This document shows, piece after piece, positions 1 through 5,357 of a DNA stretch of 8,274 nt. The notes below the pieces were generated by a model that was not told the origin of the DNA, searched no databases, and worked only from the letters and a program-made list of their open reading frames with translations. The translations under genes were made by a program, and so were the position numbers. The stretch's first letter is position 1. Every line of letters starts with the position of its first letter. Origin of the DNA: Planococcaceae bacterium UBA3378 (GTDB taxonomy: Bacteria; Bacillota; Bacilli; Bacillales_A; Planococcaceae); assembly GCA_002359075.1 (NCBI GenBank), contig DEQA01000324.1, positions 1-8,274 of the forward strand. Reading direction: 5' to 3'.

Positions 1-84
1 CCGACTTTTGGTGATGAGCCAAAATACTTACAGTTGAGAGGAATGATGACAATGAATACGAATAAAAAGGTGATTGAAAAGTAG
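1..84 (+). CDS. C-terminal end of an unidentified protein (truncated by window edge)
   Basis: Reading from base 1, this frame is open for 27 codons and ends at TAG (82-84). The visible tail begins PTFGDEPKYLQLRG and ends NTNKKVIEK. The other two plus frames hit stops within about 33 bases, so this is the likeliest coding frame, but 27 codons is weak evidence. A lysine-rich, polar tail is common at protein ends. I do not recognise the family. If real, it ends 58 bp before the acetyltransferase start on the same strand and could be co-transcribed with it; I see no terminator between them. Alternatively the stretch is non-coding. Confidence 0.35.
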   Translation, partial: PTFGDEPKYLQLRGMMTMNTNKKVIEK

Positions 85-142
85 AAGGTACGTTTCTCTT
101 TTCATCACAGAGGCCAGTAAACTACATGAAAAGAGGAACTAT

Positions 143-682
143 ATGTATACAGCACAAGAGGTAACAATCCGCCCTATTACACAAAGCGATCTTCCAAGAC
201 TATGGGAGCTCATTTATAAAGAGGAACAGCCGGAATGGAAGAAATGGGACGCCCCGTACTATCCACATAAGGCGATGAGCTATGAGGAATTTTTACCGCA
301 GGGAGAAAAATGGATCGGTCAGGATCACTTCTGGGTCATCGAAGTGGAGAATATCGTCCGCGGTATTGTCTCCTATTACTGGGAGCACGAGCCGTCCAAA
401 TGGCTGGAGATCGGGATTGTTTTCCATGAAGCGGGCTCGTGGGGAAAAGGGCTTGGCACAAAGGCATTGCGTTTATGGATTGACCATCTCTTTACTAAGA
501 TGCCGCTTGTCCGGGTCGGCTTTTCTACTTGGTCCGGCAATGAACGCATGATGCGTGTCGGTGAAAAGCTCGGCATGCAGCTGGAGGCGAGAATCCGGAA
601 AGCCCGCTATTATGACGGTCAGTACTACGATTCCATCCGGATGGGCATTTTGCGTGAGGAATGGGAAATGCATTTCGTATAA
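143..682 (+). CDS. GNAT family N-acetyltransferase, RimJ/RimL-like
   Basis: This is a 179-residue protein with the GNAT fold (acetyl-CoA-dependent N-acyl transfer). It opens with the usual first strand (VTIRPIT). The acetyl-CoA pyrophosphate-binding loop is W100-G-K-G-L-G105, followed by the long helix. The C-terminal part has NERMMRVGEKLGM, then an aromatic-rich YYDGQYYD stretch and a closing EEW, the arrangement of the RimJ/RimL (Acetyltransf_3) branch. That branch includes ribosomal-protein and small-molecule acetyltransferases; the substrate cannot be read from sequence. I chose ATG 143 because AGAGGAA (132-138) lies just upstream and the GNAT fold starts at once. A longer in-frame version from TTG 74 adds 23 residues with no fold match, lacks a good ribosome site and overlaps the preceding frame. 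The gene ends before a bidirectional terminator shared with the convergent VOC gene. Confidence 0.85.
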   Translation: MYTAQEVTIRPITQSDLPRLWELIYKEEQPEWKKWDAPYYPHKAMSYEEFLPQGEKWIGQDHFWVIEVENIVRGIVSYYWEHEPSKWLEIGIVFHEAGSWGKGLGTKALRLWIDHLFTKMPLVRVGFSTWSGNERMMRVGEKLGMQLEARIRKARYYDGQYYDSIRMGILREEWEMHFV

Positions 683-707
683 GCTTCGACTATAAGCATG
701 GTTCGTT

Positions 708-739
708 AAAAAAGCAGATGCCACAGTGCATCTGCTTTT
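708..739. terminator. Bidirectional intrinsic terminator between convergent genes
   Basis: A perfect 12-bp stem (710-721 pairing with 728-739) closes a 6-base loop. The arms carry A-runs and T-runs at their outer ends: four T on the plus strand (736-739) and six T on the minus strand (the A-run at 708-713). It lies between the acetyltransferase stop (682) and the VOC-protein stop (745), so it can stop transcription from both sides. Confidence 0.85.
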
Positions 740-744
740 CCTGC

Positions 745-1398
745 TTACACACAATAACGGAAAATCCCACGGTCCGTATGAATAATGACCGGCGTCTCCA
801 TCCCCACCTTATCTGAAAAAATCCATCTTCTCCCGACAGGTCCGACGAGAATATAATTGCCGTCCTCGGCCTCCCCCATGAAATTCAAATACGTATTGTC
901 ATGGATTTCCTGGTTTTTCCTCGGGGCAATACCCATGCCGATCAGCTGATCCAACACGTCCCTCATATGCTGAGCCGACACACCGATTTCACTGATGCCA
1001 ACAAGGTGCTCCGGCGTGAATTCCTGCTCTTTTGCAGGAGGAGTCGTCGCATGACGCGCAATGTATTCGAGTATATTTCCTGCCGGGTCTTCAAAGTAAA
1101 ATGAGTCGGCTTTTGATTCCGTGAAATTGGCCTCATCCTCACCTTCCTCCGTTGATAACGCGACCCGCTCCTGCACCCACTGCTTCGCTGACCGAAACAG
1201 GTTCGGCGGAATATTAATGGCAAAATGATAATAGTTGTGTGCTTCTTCATCCTCATGCAAAACGAGCGTACTTTCCCCTATTCGGAATTTCGCCATCCCG
1301 TCTGCCGTATCCACCTGCTCCCAGTGAAGCTGGTCCTTATAAAAAGAAATGGTTTCTTTAAATTGTCCAATAAACAGCTCTACTTGCTTAATTTTCAT
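745..1398 (-). CDS. VOC (glyoxalase/bleomycin-resistance/dioxygenase fold) family protein
   Basis: This 217-residue protein has a clear N-terminal VOC module at about residues 1-115. It opens with a KQVELFIG strand, followed by SFYKDQLHWE, the usual helix-turn, and closes on FYFEDPAGNILEYIAR, the hallmark last strand. Likely metal ligands are E7, H58 and E111. The C-terminal part (about 130-215) has a second, weaker repeat starting GISEIGVSAQHMRDVLDQL and lacks a second clear DPxGN motif. VOC proteins use paired modules to hold a divalent metal and serve as lyases, isomerases, dioxygenases, thiol transferases or drug-binding proteins, so the reaction is open. ATG 1398 is preceded by AAAAGGGGTG at good spacing. 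It is a single-gene unit on the minus strand, divergent from the 1586 gene, and ends at the shared terminator. I found no convincing promoter upstream. Confidence 0.8.
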   Translation of the reverse strand: MKIKQVELFIGQFKETISFYKDQLHWEQVDTADGMAKFRIGESTLVLHEDEEAHNYYHFAINIPPNLFRSAKQWVQERVALSTEEGEDEANFTESKADSFYFEDPAGNILEYIARHATTPPAKEQEFTPEHLVGISEIGVSAQHMRDVLDQLIGMGIAPRKNQEIHDNTYLNFMGEAEDGNYILVGPVGRRWIFSDKVGMETPVIIHTDRGIFRYCV

Positions 1399-1520
1399 CT
1401 TTTACACCCCTTTTCACCATCATAGCAACCGAATACTAAAGAAAACATACAGCATAGGTCTGAATTTCTGAGCTGCCATTCCGTCTCGTGCATTCCCAGA
1501 AACGTATTTTTAGAATAGCG

Positions 1521-1547
1521 CGAAACTTTCACCTTCCATGATACGTA
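1521..1547 (+). promoter_or_regulatory. Candidate ECF-sigma promoter (SigW/SigM type)
   Basis: CGAAAC (1521-1526) is followed by 17 bases and CGTA (1544-1547). Bacillus ECF sigma factors recognise TGAAAC, a 16-17 base spacer, and CGTA (SigW) or CGTC (SigM/SigX). The match is 5 of 6 at -35 and 4 of 4 at -10, with a spacer one base longer than the usual SigW spacing. Transcription would start near 1554-1556, about 30 bases before the chosen ATG at 1586. No good sigma-A promoter was seen in this gap. The specific sigma factor is inferred. Confidence 0.45.
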
Positions 1548-1585
1548 GAAGAAAAGAAAGTGTTCACAAAGAACAGAGGGGGCCT

Positions 1586-2140
1586 ATGCTGAATCAGAAA
1601 TCACCGCGTGTTTTTTTCATTGTTTTTACGATTGCTGTACTTATCCTATCTCCTTTTATCATCGCCTTCGTGCCAATTGGTGTAGTAGAGACGCTGTACT
1701 TTGACAGGGAGAATATTGTGCTCCTGATCCCGCGTGTTAATTTTTGTTTAATGGGTGGTACAATGGCACTGATACTGGCCATTCTTCTGCTCCTTGCCTG
1801 GAAGCGGCATATTTCTACATACATCATCGCCTTTCTTCTACTGGCTGGAAGCGGTACTATGGCCTATTATTCATCCCTCAGTTATACAGCGATTCAGGAA
1901 AGCGGGCTTGTCCTGAAAAAGTACCATACTGTCCATGACTATCCGTGGAGCAGTATTGTAGAAGTCGTCTATGAGTATGAGCCTGATTCTGCCGGGACCT
2001 ATAACTTTACGACAGCCGGCGGAGAAACGATTACGATTGAAGAGACCGCACAAATTGGCCCTGCAGAACAGCGGGAGATTTATCATACTGTAACAGGGCA
2101 AGGGATCCCACTCATCGAGCGTGAAAAAGGTTCAGAGTAA
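1586..2140 (+). CDS. Uncharacterised three-helix membrane protein with C-terminal soluble domain
   Basis: This 184-residue protein is not a family I can name. Three hydrophobic helices are clear, at about residues 9-31, 53-71 and 76-95. A polar C-terminal domain of about 85 residues follows, rich in beta-prone stretches. The segment SGLVLKKYHTVHDYPWSSIV resembles the 'local switch to W-s-x-I' pattern of bacterial PH-like domains attached to membrane anchors (YcxB/YdbS-type), but this is only a resemblance. The WKRH turn between helices 2 and 3 suggests that loop is cytoplasmic, placing the C-terminal domain outside. ATG 1586 is preceded by AGAGGGGG (1575-1582). An earlier in-frame ATG at 1538 lies inside the candidate ECF promoter and has no ribosome site. 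If that promoter is real, a role in envelope stress is a reasonable guess. The gene converges on ccdC across a terminator. Confidence 0.7.
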   Translation: MLNQKSPRVFFIVFTIAVLILSPFIIAFVPIGVVETLYFDRENIVLLIPRVNFCLMGGTMALILAILLLLAWKRHISTYIIAFLLLAGSGTMAYYSSLSYTAIQESGLVLKKYHTVHDYPWSSIVEVVYEYEPDSAGTYNFTTAGGETITIEETAQIGPAEQREIYHTVTGQGIPLIEREKGSE

Positions 2141-2143
2141 ACG

Positions 2144-2181
2144 AAAAAATCCTTACGGGCAGTACCCGCAAGGATCTTTTT
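2144..2181. terminator. Bidirectional intrinsic terminator
   Basis: An 11-bp stem (2149-2159 with 2165-2175, one A-C mismatch) closes a 5-base loop. Five T follow on the plus side (2177-2181), and the A-run at 2144-2149 gives six T on the minus strand. It sits between the stops of the 1586 gene (2140) and ccdC (2183), so it can end both the membrane-protein transcript and the ccdA-yneI-ccdC transcript. Confidence 0.85.
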
Positions 2182-2182
2182 A

Positions 2183-2668
2183 CTACAGCATTGTTTTTTT
2201 CAGTTTTTTGAACTGAACGAGCATCGCCAGCCGCCAAGGGATGATCATGGACCATGCCAGGATAAAGAACATGCCTCCCAGCTCCCCGACATCGAGGCTG
2301 CTTGAAAAAATCAGCTTTAAGATGATGCGCAAAATTAACAGCCCAACCAAAATAAAAATAAATGCCTTTGAGCGTTTTAAATAAATGTCTCCATCCCGCA
2401 CCTCAAATTTCGATGTAGCAATTAAGACGGTTGAAAATAAAATACCAATCGTTGTAGCTTCTAAAATTTGAAGCGGTGCCACCCGGAACTCCTCAAAAAG
2501 GAACATCAGGGCTCCCGTCGACATCGCGATAGGCGGGATAATGATTTTCTTCTCATTCATCGGTTTTTTTTGTGAACGTAACCGGACGAACATAACAAAA
2601 ACCGCCATAAAGATCGCTCCTACACTGGAGACGAGAACTAATACTTGAGAAGGTATTGCTCCAAACAC
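2183..2668 (-). CDS. ccdC: CcdC family membrane protein (YneJ, DUF1453-like)
   Basis: This 161-residue integral membrane protein has about five hydrophobic segments (roughly residues 7-27, 43-60, 67-88, 103-125 and 130-150), separated by short charged loops such as RLRSQKKPMNEKK. Length, topology and position as third gene after ccdA and the CheY-like gene match B. subtilis CcdC (YneJ, about 160 residues). In B. subtilis it is encoded with CcdA but is not required for cytochrome c synthesis, and its molecular role is unknown. The start is GTG at 2668, preceded by a strong AGGAGGG (2675-2681) six bases away. It begins 30 bases after the yneI stop, so it is very probably co-transcribed, and ends at the bidirectional terminator. 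Naming rests on family resemblance plus gene order. Confidence 0.85.
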   Translation of the reverse strand: MFGAIPSQVLVLVSSVGAIFMAVFVMFVRLRSQKKPMNEKKIIIPPIAMSTGALMFLFEEFRVAPLQILEATTIGILFSTVLIATSKFEVRDGDIYLKRSKAFIFILVGLLILRIILKLIFSSSLDVGELGGMFFILAWSMIIPWRLAMLVQFKKLKKTML

Positions 2669-2698
2669 ACGAATCCCTCCTCTTGTTGCTTGACCTTC

Positions 2699-3070
2699 TT
2701 ACACTTGCATCGACTGTATTACATTATCGACGACTGCTTTCAACTTTTCGGGTGTAAACGGCTTCGTGATAAAGTCCTTTGCCCCACATTCAATGGCGTC
2801 TATGACGAGGCGTTGATGGCCAAGAGCTGTGATCATAATGATTTTCGCATCAGGAAACTCAGGGATGATCTGCTTTACAGCATCAAGCCCCGACATTCCC
2901 GGCATCGTAATATCCATCGTCACAAGATCCGGCTGCAGCTCACGGTACTTTTCAATAGCCTGCCCGCCATTTGAAGCCTCTCCAATGACTTCAAATCCCC
3001 ATTCCTTCAGCATGTTGCCAAGTGCTACACGCATGAACATTGCATCATCTACAATAAGTACTGTCGGCAT
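2699..3070 (-). CDS. yneI: Stand-alone CheY-like response regulator receiver (YneI/CcdB)
   Basis: This 123-residue single-domain receiver has no output domain. All phosphotransfer residues are present: acidic pair D8-D9 (LIVDD), phosphoacceptor D53 in TMDITMPGMSG, T81 in IMITALG, and K103 before P104-F105. It looks strikingly like chemotaxis CheY (VDDAMFMR, AIEKY, DLVTMDITMP, VIDAIECGAKDFITKPF), but sits between ccdA and ccdC as B. subtilis yneI does. No histidine kinase is in the window, so its phosphodonor and target are unknown. I prefer ATG 3070, giving MPTVLIVDD, because AAGGAGT (3076-3082) lies five bases upstream. An in-frame start at 3094 adds eight residues not needed by the fold. 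It starts 61 bases after the ccdA stop and stops 30 bases before ccdC, which fits one operon. Confidence 0.92.
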   Translation of the reverse strand: MPTVLIVDDAMFMRVALGNMLKEWGFEVIGEASNGGQAIEKYRELQPDLVTMDITMPGMSGLDAVKQIIPEFPDAKIIMITALGHQRLVIDAIECGAKDFITKPFTPEKLKAVVDNVIQSMQV

Positions 3071-3131
3071 AAGTAACTCCTTCTCATTAGTCAACCATTT
3101 ACAACATGCATCTCATTCATAGTGTACCAAA

Positions 3132-3842
3132 TTAGAAGCCTGTAAATCCATCGAAAAATGGTAAAAGTATACGAATAATAATATCCATCCCATTAAAGAA
3201 TAATAGGACCCCCACTCCAATCATAATCCAGCCGCCCACCTTGACGATTTTCTGGCTGTTGCGGCGGATCCAGCCTAAACGGGAAATAAAGAAGCTTAAT
3301 AGGAAAAACGGAATTGCAAAACCAAAATAATAAGCAAGCATGTACAGCATGCTTGACTCAGGATTGGTACCGGCCAGTAACGTAATCGAGGCGAGAATAG
3401 GACCTGTGCACGGTGTCCATCCAGCTGCAAAAGCAAGCCCGATTAAAGCCGACCCAAGATAGCCGCCGGGACGGTTCTTAAACTGGAATTTCCGGTCCTT
3501 CATCAGGAAATCAATTTGCAGCAGGCCGACAATCATCAGCCCGAACACAACGATTAAAATCGCCCCTACCTGGCGAATCAGATCCTCGTATTGGACGAAG
3601 ATAGTGTTTACCATGGAGGCACCGAACCCGATCGCAATGAAGATAATAGAGAAACCAATAAGGAAGAACAGCGTATGTAAAATTGCCCGCTTCTGCAGCA
3701 TTCCCTTTTCCGCTTTCAGCTCATCCAATGACATCCCGGTAATATAGGATAAGAAGGCTGGATACAGCGGCAATGTACAAGGAGAGATAAAGCTTAAAAA
3801 CCCTGCACCGAATGCTAAAAATATATTAAGATCTGTTGCCAT
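3132..3842 (-). CDS. ccdA: Cytochrome c biogenesis protein CcdA (thiol-disulfide electron carrier)
   Basis: This 236-residue polytopic membrane protein of the DsbD/CcdA family has about six helices. The two redox cysteines are both in place: C22 in FISPCTLPLYP and C145 in GWTPCTGP. CcdA takes electrons from cytoplasmic thioredoxin and passes them through this cysteine pair to extracytoplasmic thiol-disulfide proteins. In Bacillus these are ResA for haem attachment to apocytochrome c and StoA for spore cortex formation. Length is almost identical to B. subtilis CcdA (235). The two halves are related inverted modules, typical of the family. The start is ATG 3842, with AAAGGAA (3854-3860) 11 bases upstream, slightly long spacing. 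It heads the ccdA-yneI-ccdC cluster. No ResA/ResB-type gene is in this window, as is also usual in B. subtilis. I could not identify its promoter confidently. Confidence 0.95.
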   Translation of the reverse strand: MATDLNIFLAFGAGFLSFISPCTLPLYPAFLSYITGMSLDELKAEKGMLQKRAILHTLFFLIGFSIIFIAIGFGASMVNTIFVQYEDLIRQVGAILIVVFGLMIVGLLQIDFLMKDRKFQFKNRPGGYLGSALIGLAFAAGWTPCTGPILASITLLAGTNPESSMLYMLAYYFGFAIPFFLLSFFISRLGWIRRNSQKIVKVGGWIMIGVGVLLFFNGMDIIIRILLPFFDGFTGF

Positions 3843-3972
3843 TCATTTTTTCGTTCCTTTCACTGTATTGTTTCCATCGTACCAAATTTTCGGAAAAAAA
3901 GCGCTTGAATGGACTGTGAAAGTTTCGTGGCGGACTAAGAAAGTGAAAAGTGGATTAAAGAGGAACTTTTTT

Positions 3973-4006
3973 GACATAGTCAGGATAAAAATCACCTGAC
4001 TATGTC
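3973..4006. repeat. Perfect 12-bp inverted repeat spanning a stop codon
   Basis: GACATAGTCAGG (3973-3984) is followed by a 10-base loop and its exact complement CCTGACTATGTC (3995-4006). The arm at 3995-4006 encodes the last four codons (Asp-Ile-Val-Arg) of the small membrane protein, and its TGA stop (3992-3994) lies in the loop. On the transcribed minus strand the stem is followed by A's, not U's, so it is not a classic intrinsic terminator. It could be a 3'-end stabilising hairpin, an attenuating stem before ccdA, or a protein-binding palindrome. Confidence 0.65.
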
Positions 4007-4369
4007 GATGATTAAAAATAAAAAATAAATAACCGAGGTAAAACCTATAACGACCATAAAGGCCATCGCCTGGAACCTCATCATCCAGCGCAGAAGGCTC
4101 TCCCCATCTTTCCGCCTGCTCCAGCTTTTCGCCGCTTCAAAGCTGATAAACCAGCAATGCAGCGTTATAAAAATCGAAGGAAATACACAAAGAAAAATAC
4201 CGCATGCTACACTAAGGGCAAATGATGGCTGATAATTGCCGTAATTCACAATATACAGCGGCAATACAAACCAGAACACCGACGTCATGATCAGTACTAA
4301 GGAAAAAATGACATGCAGCCATAAATACCTGCGATGTATGTCACCATAAAATTGAAAGGCTTCCTTCAT
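3992..4369 (-). CDS. Small unrecognised integral membrane protein
   Basis: This 125-residue protein is of no family I recognise. It is mostly membrane: hydrophobic stretches at about residues 15-41, 50-75 and 96-122. A short amphipathic, charged N-terminus (MKEAFQFYGDIHRRYLW) and a basic loop (FEAAKSWSRRKDGESLLRWMMR) between the second and third helices both suit the cytoplasmic face. There is no signal peptide or catalytic motif. I chose ATG 4369 because AAAAGGA upstream is nine bases away. A TTG two codons earlier (4375) is too close to that site, and the frame is closed by TAA just beyond. It is on the same strand as ccdA, 149 bases ahead of it, with a hairpin at its end, so the relation to ccdA transcription is uncertain. 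A 19-codon frame with its own ribosome site overlaps the start (see findings). Confidence 0.65.
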   Translation of the reverse strand: MKEAFQFYGDIHRRYLWLHVIFSLVLIMTSVFWFVLPLYIVNYGNYQPSFALSVACGIFLCVFPSIFITLHCWFISFEAAKSWSRRKDGESLLRWMMRFQAMAFMVVIGFTSVIYFLFLIIDIVR

Positions 4370-4532
4370 CTCCAACCGTCCTTTTTAATGGTTTTTCCAT
4401 GTTATTTCCTTGTACAGCCCATTTAAAAACATTTTTCGTGAATTTTCTTCCTTGTTTAAACCATATGTATGCGCCGGGGGCAAACATGACGAAATACGAT
4501 CTTTTGTATAGAAGGCCTCGGCTACCGGAAAA

Positions 4533-4576
4533 ATACAAAAGAACCTGCCGGACTTTGAGTGTCTGACAGGCTCCTC
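4533..4576 (-). terminator. Intrinsic terminator of the GIY-YIG gene
   Basis: On the minus strand, an 8-bp imperfect stem (4563-4570 with 4544-4551; one U-G wobble and one mismatch) encloses an 11-base loop. It is followed by a U-rich run (complement of 4533-4543). An outer A-rich arm (AAAAGA, complement of 4575-4580) can pair with the U-tract. It lies about 55-80 bases past the stop of the GIY-YIG gene. The plus side is also fairly T-rich, but no plus-strand gene enters here. Confidence 0.65.
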
Positions 4577-4624
4577 TTTTCTATTGTTCTATTAAATAAG
4601 TTGGTCCGTTACGACCTGTCCTAT

Positions 4625-5254
4625 TTAAAACGACCGCTGCTCCGATTCTTCCTTCCCTACCCGTAAGTTCCAGATTGGTTCGAAGCGGCGGACAAGCGCG
4701 TTTTTCAGCTGATTCATCTCTTTTTTATCATTCATTGGACAAATGGAAAAATAGATATCCGCTTTACCGAACAGCTCTGTTAAGCGGGCGTTCACATGGC
4801 AGTGAGTGGCCGTCCCGTCCCGGTAGCAGCCCTTTGCCGATATATTGCCAAGATGCTGATTAAACCGTTCTTTAAACGATCTCGCACATACGCCGGCAAA
4901 CGTAAGCTCATTATTTACAATAATGTTATAAACGCCGCTTTGTGAAAGCAGGGCCTCGTTGCCTTGTACGACAAACCGCGAAAAGCGCTTATCACCGTAA
5001 TTATTTAAAAATTCCTTGTAAAACGAGTCTCCATTATTTTTCAGTGTGAGCAGGGCCTCCCCTGCGGAAAGATTAAGCAGACTCCCGTACTGTTTTTCCG
5101 TCTGTTCCTTCAAGTGGTCGTACTTTTTTTGCCTGGACAATTCACCTAACGTCATTTTATCGAATTTCGCAAATGTGTTTTCAATCCCCATGTCCAACAC
5201 ATCAATTTCGATTTTCCGAAAATCAAATCGTTTATCACCAAGTGTTACGTACAT
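4625..5254 (-). CDS. GIY-YIG nuclease-fold protein with altered second motif
   Basis: This 209-residue protein has a C-terminal GIY-YIG-like domain (about 104-200). Motif 1 is G107-V-Y109. Nine residues later comes F119-A-G121 at the YIG position, then R130 and H134 with the family's R-x3-H spacing, a histidine pair H151/H153, candidate catalytic E179 and the terminal P-x-W-N196. GIY-YIG enzymes (UvrC, homing endonucleases, some restriction enzymes) cut DNA using the motif tyrosines, Arg and Glu with a divalent metal. Here the second Tyr is Phe, so activity may be changed or lost. The N-terminal 100 residues match nothing I know. I chose ATG 5254, with GAAGGGGGA seven bases upstream; a TTG start at 5305 would translate that ribosome site and lie upstream of the predicted transcript start. 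It appears to be a single-gene unit with its own promoter and terminator. No methylase or mobile-element gene adjoins it. Confidence 0.7.
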   Translation of the reverse strand: MYVTLGDKRFDFRKIEIDVLDMGIENTFAKFDKMTLGELSRQKKYDHLKEQTEKQYGSLLNLSAGEALLTLKNNGDSFYKEFLNNYGDKRFSRFVVQGNEALLSQSGVYNIIVNNELTFAGVCARSFKERFNQHLGNISAKGCYRDGTATHCHVNARLTELFGKADIYFSICPMNDKKEMNQLKNALVRRFEPIWNLRVGKEESEQRSF

Positions 5255-5296
5255 CCCTCTTCCCCCTTCAAGTCTACATAGGATGTATTCGTCATT

Positions 5297-5325
5297 TTTA
5301 GACAAATTCCTGCTAAAACTGTGAA
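5297..5325 (-). promoter_or_regulatory. Candidate sigma-A promoter of the GIY-YIG gene
   Basis: On the minus strand, TTCACA (complement of 5320-5325, 5 of 6 to TTGACA) is separated by 17 bases from TCTAAA (complement of 5297-5302, 4 of 6 to TATAAT). Transcription would begin near 5290, about 36 bases before ATG 5254. This also argues against the TTG at 5305 as start. The -10 match is modest. Confidence 0.4.
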
Positions 5326-5357
5326 AATATTCTCGTTACCGTTTCACCGAAGACCGT

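Noticed and set aside
74..142. N-terminal extension of the acetyltransferase from TTG 74
   Set aside because: No good ribosome site, no match to the GNAT fold, and it overlaps the preceding plus-strand frame; ATG 143 has AGAGGAA just upstream.
1419..1424. TATGAT -10-like hexamer on the minus strand upstream of the VOC gene
   Set aside because: No acceptable -35 at 16-18 bases, and the implied transcript start would fall on the ribosome binding site.
1538..1585. Earlier in-frame ATG start for the 1586 membrane protein
   Set aside because: It lacks a ribosome site and lies within the candidate ECF promoter; the added residues are highly charged and sit before a natural N-terminal helix.
2699..3070. 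Reading the CheY-like gene as a chemotaxis gene
   Set aside because: Despite the strong CheY resemblance, there are no motility or chemotaxis genes nearby, and its position between ccdA and ccdC matches B. subtilis yneI.
3334..3354. 8-bp inverted repeat CAAGCATG/CATGCTTG inside ccdA
   Set aside because: It lies in the codons of a SMLYML segment within a clear helix; repeated Met-Leu codons explain it, and it has no regulatory position.
4341..4538. 65-codon minus-strand frame reaching from 4538 to 4341
   Set aside because: No ribosome site at its start and no recognisable domain. It overlaps the small membrane protein's start; only its last 19 codons have a plausible internal start, reported separately.
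5303..5357. Possible terminator after rarD (ACCGTTT repeats near 5337-5360)
   Set aside because: The pairing is only about 4-6 bp with mismatches and no U-tract follows on the minus strand; it looks like a chance direct repeat.
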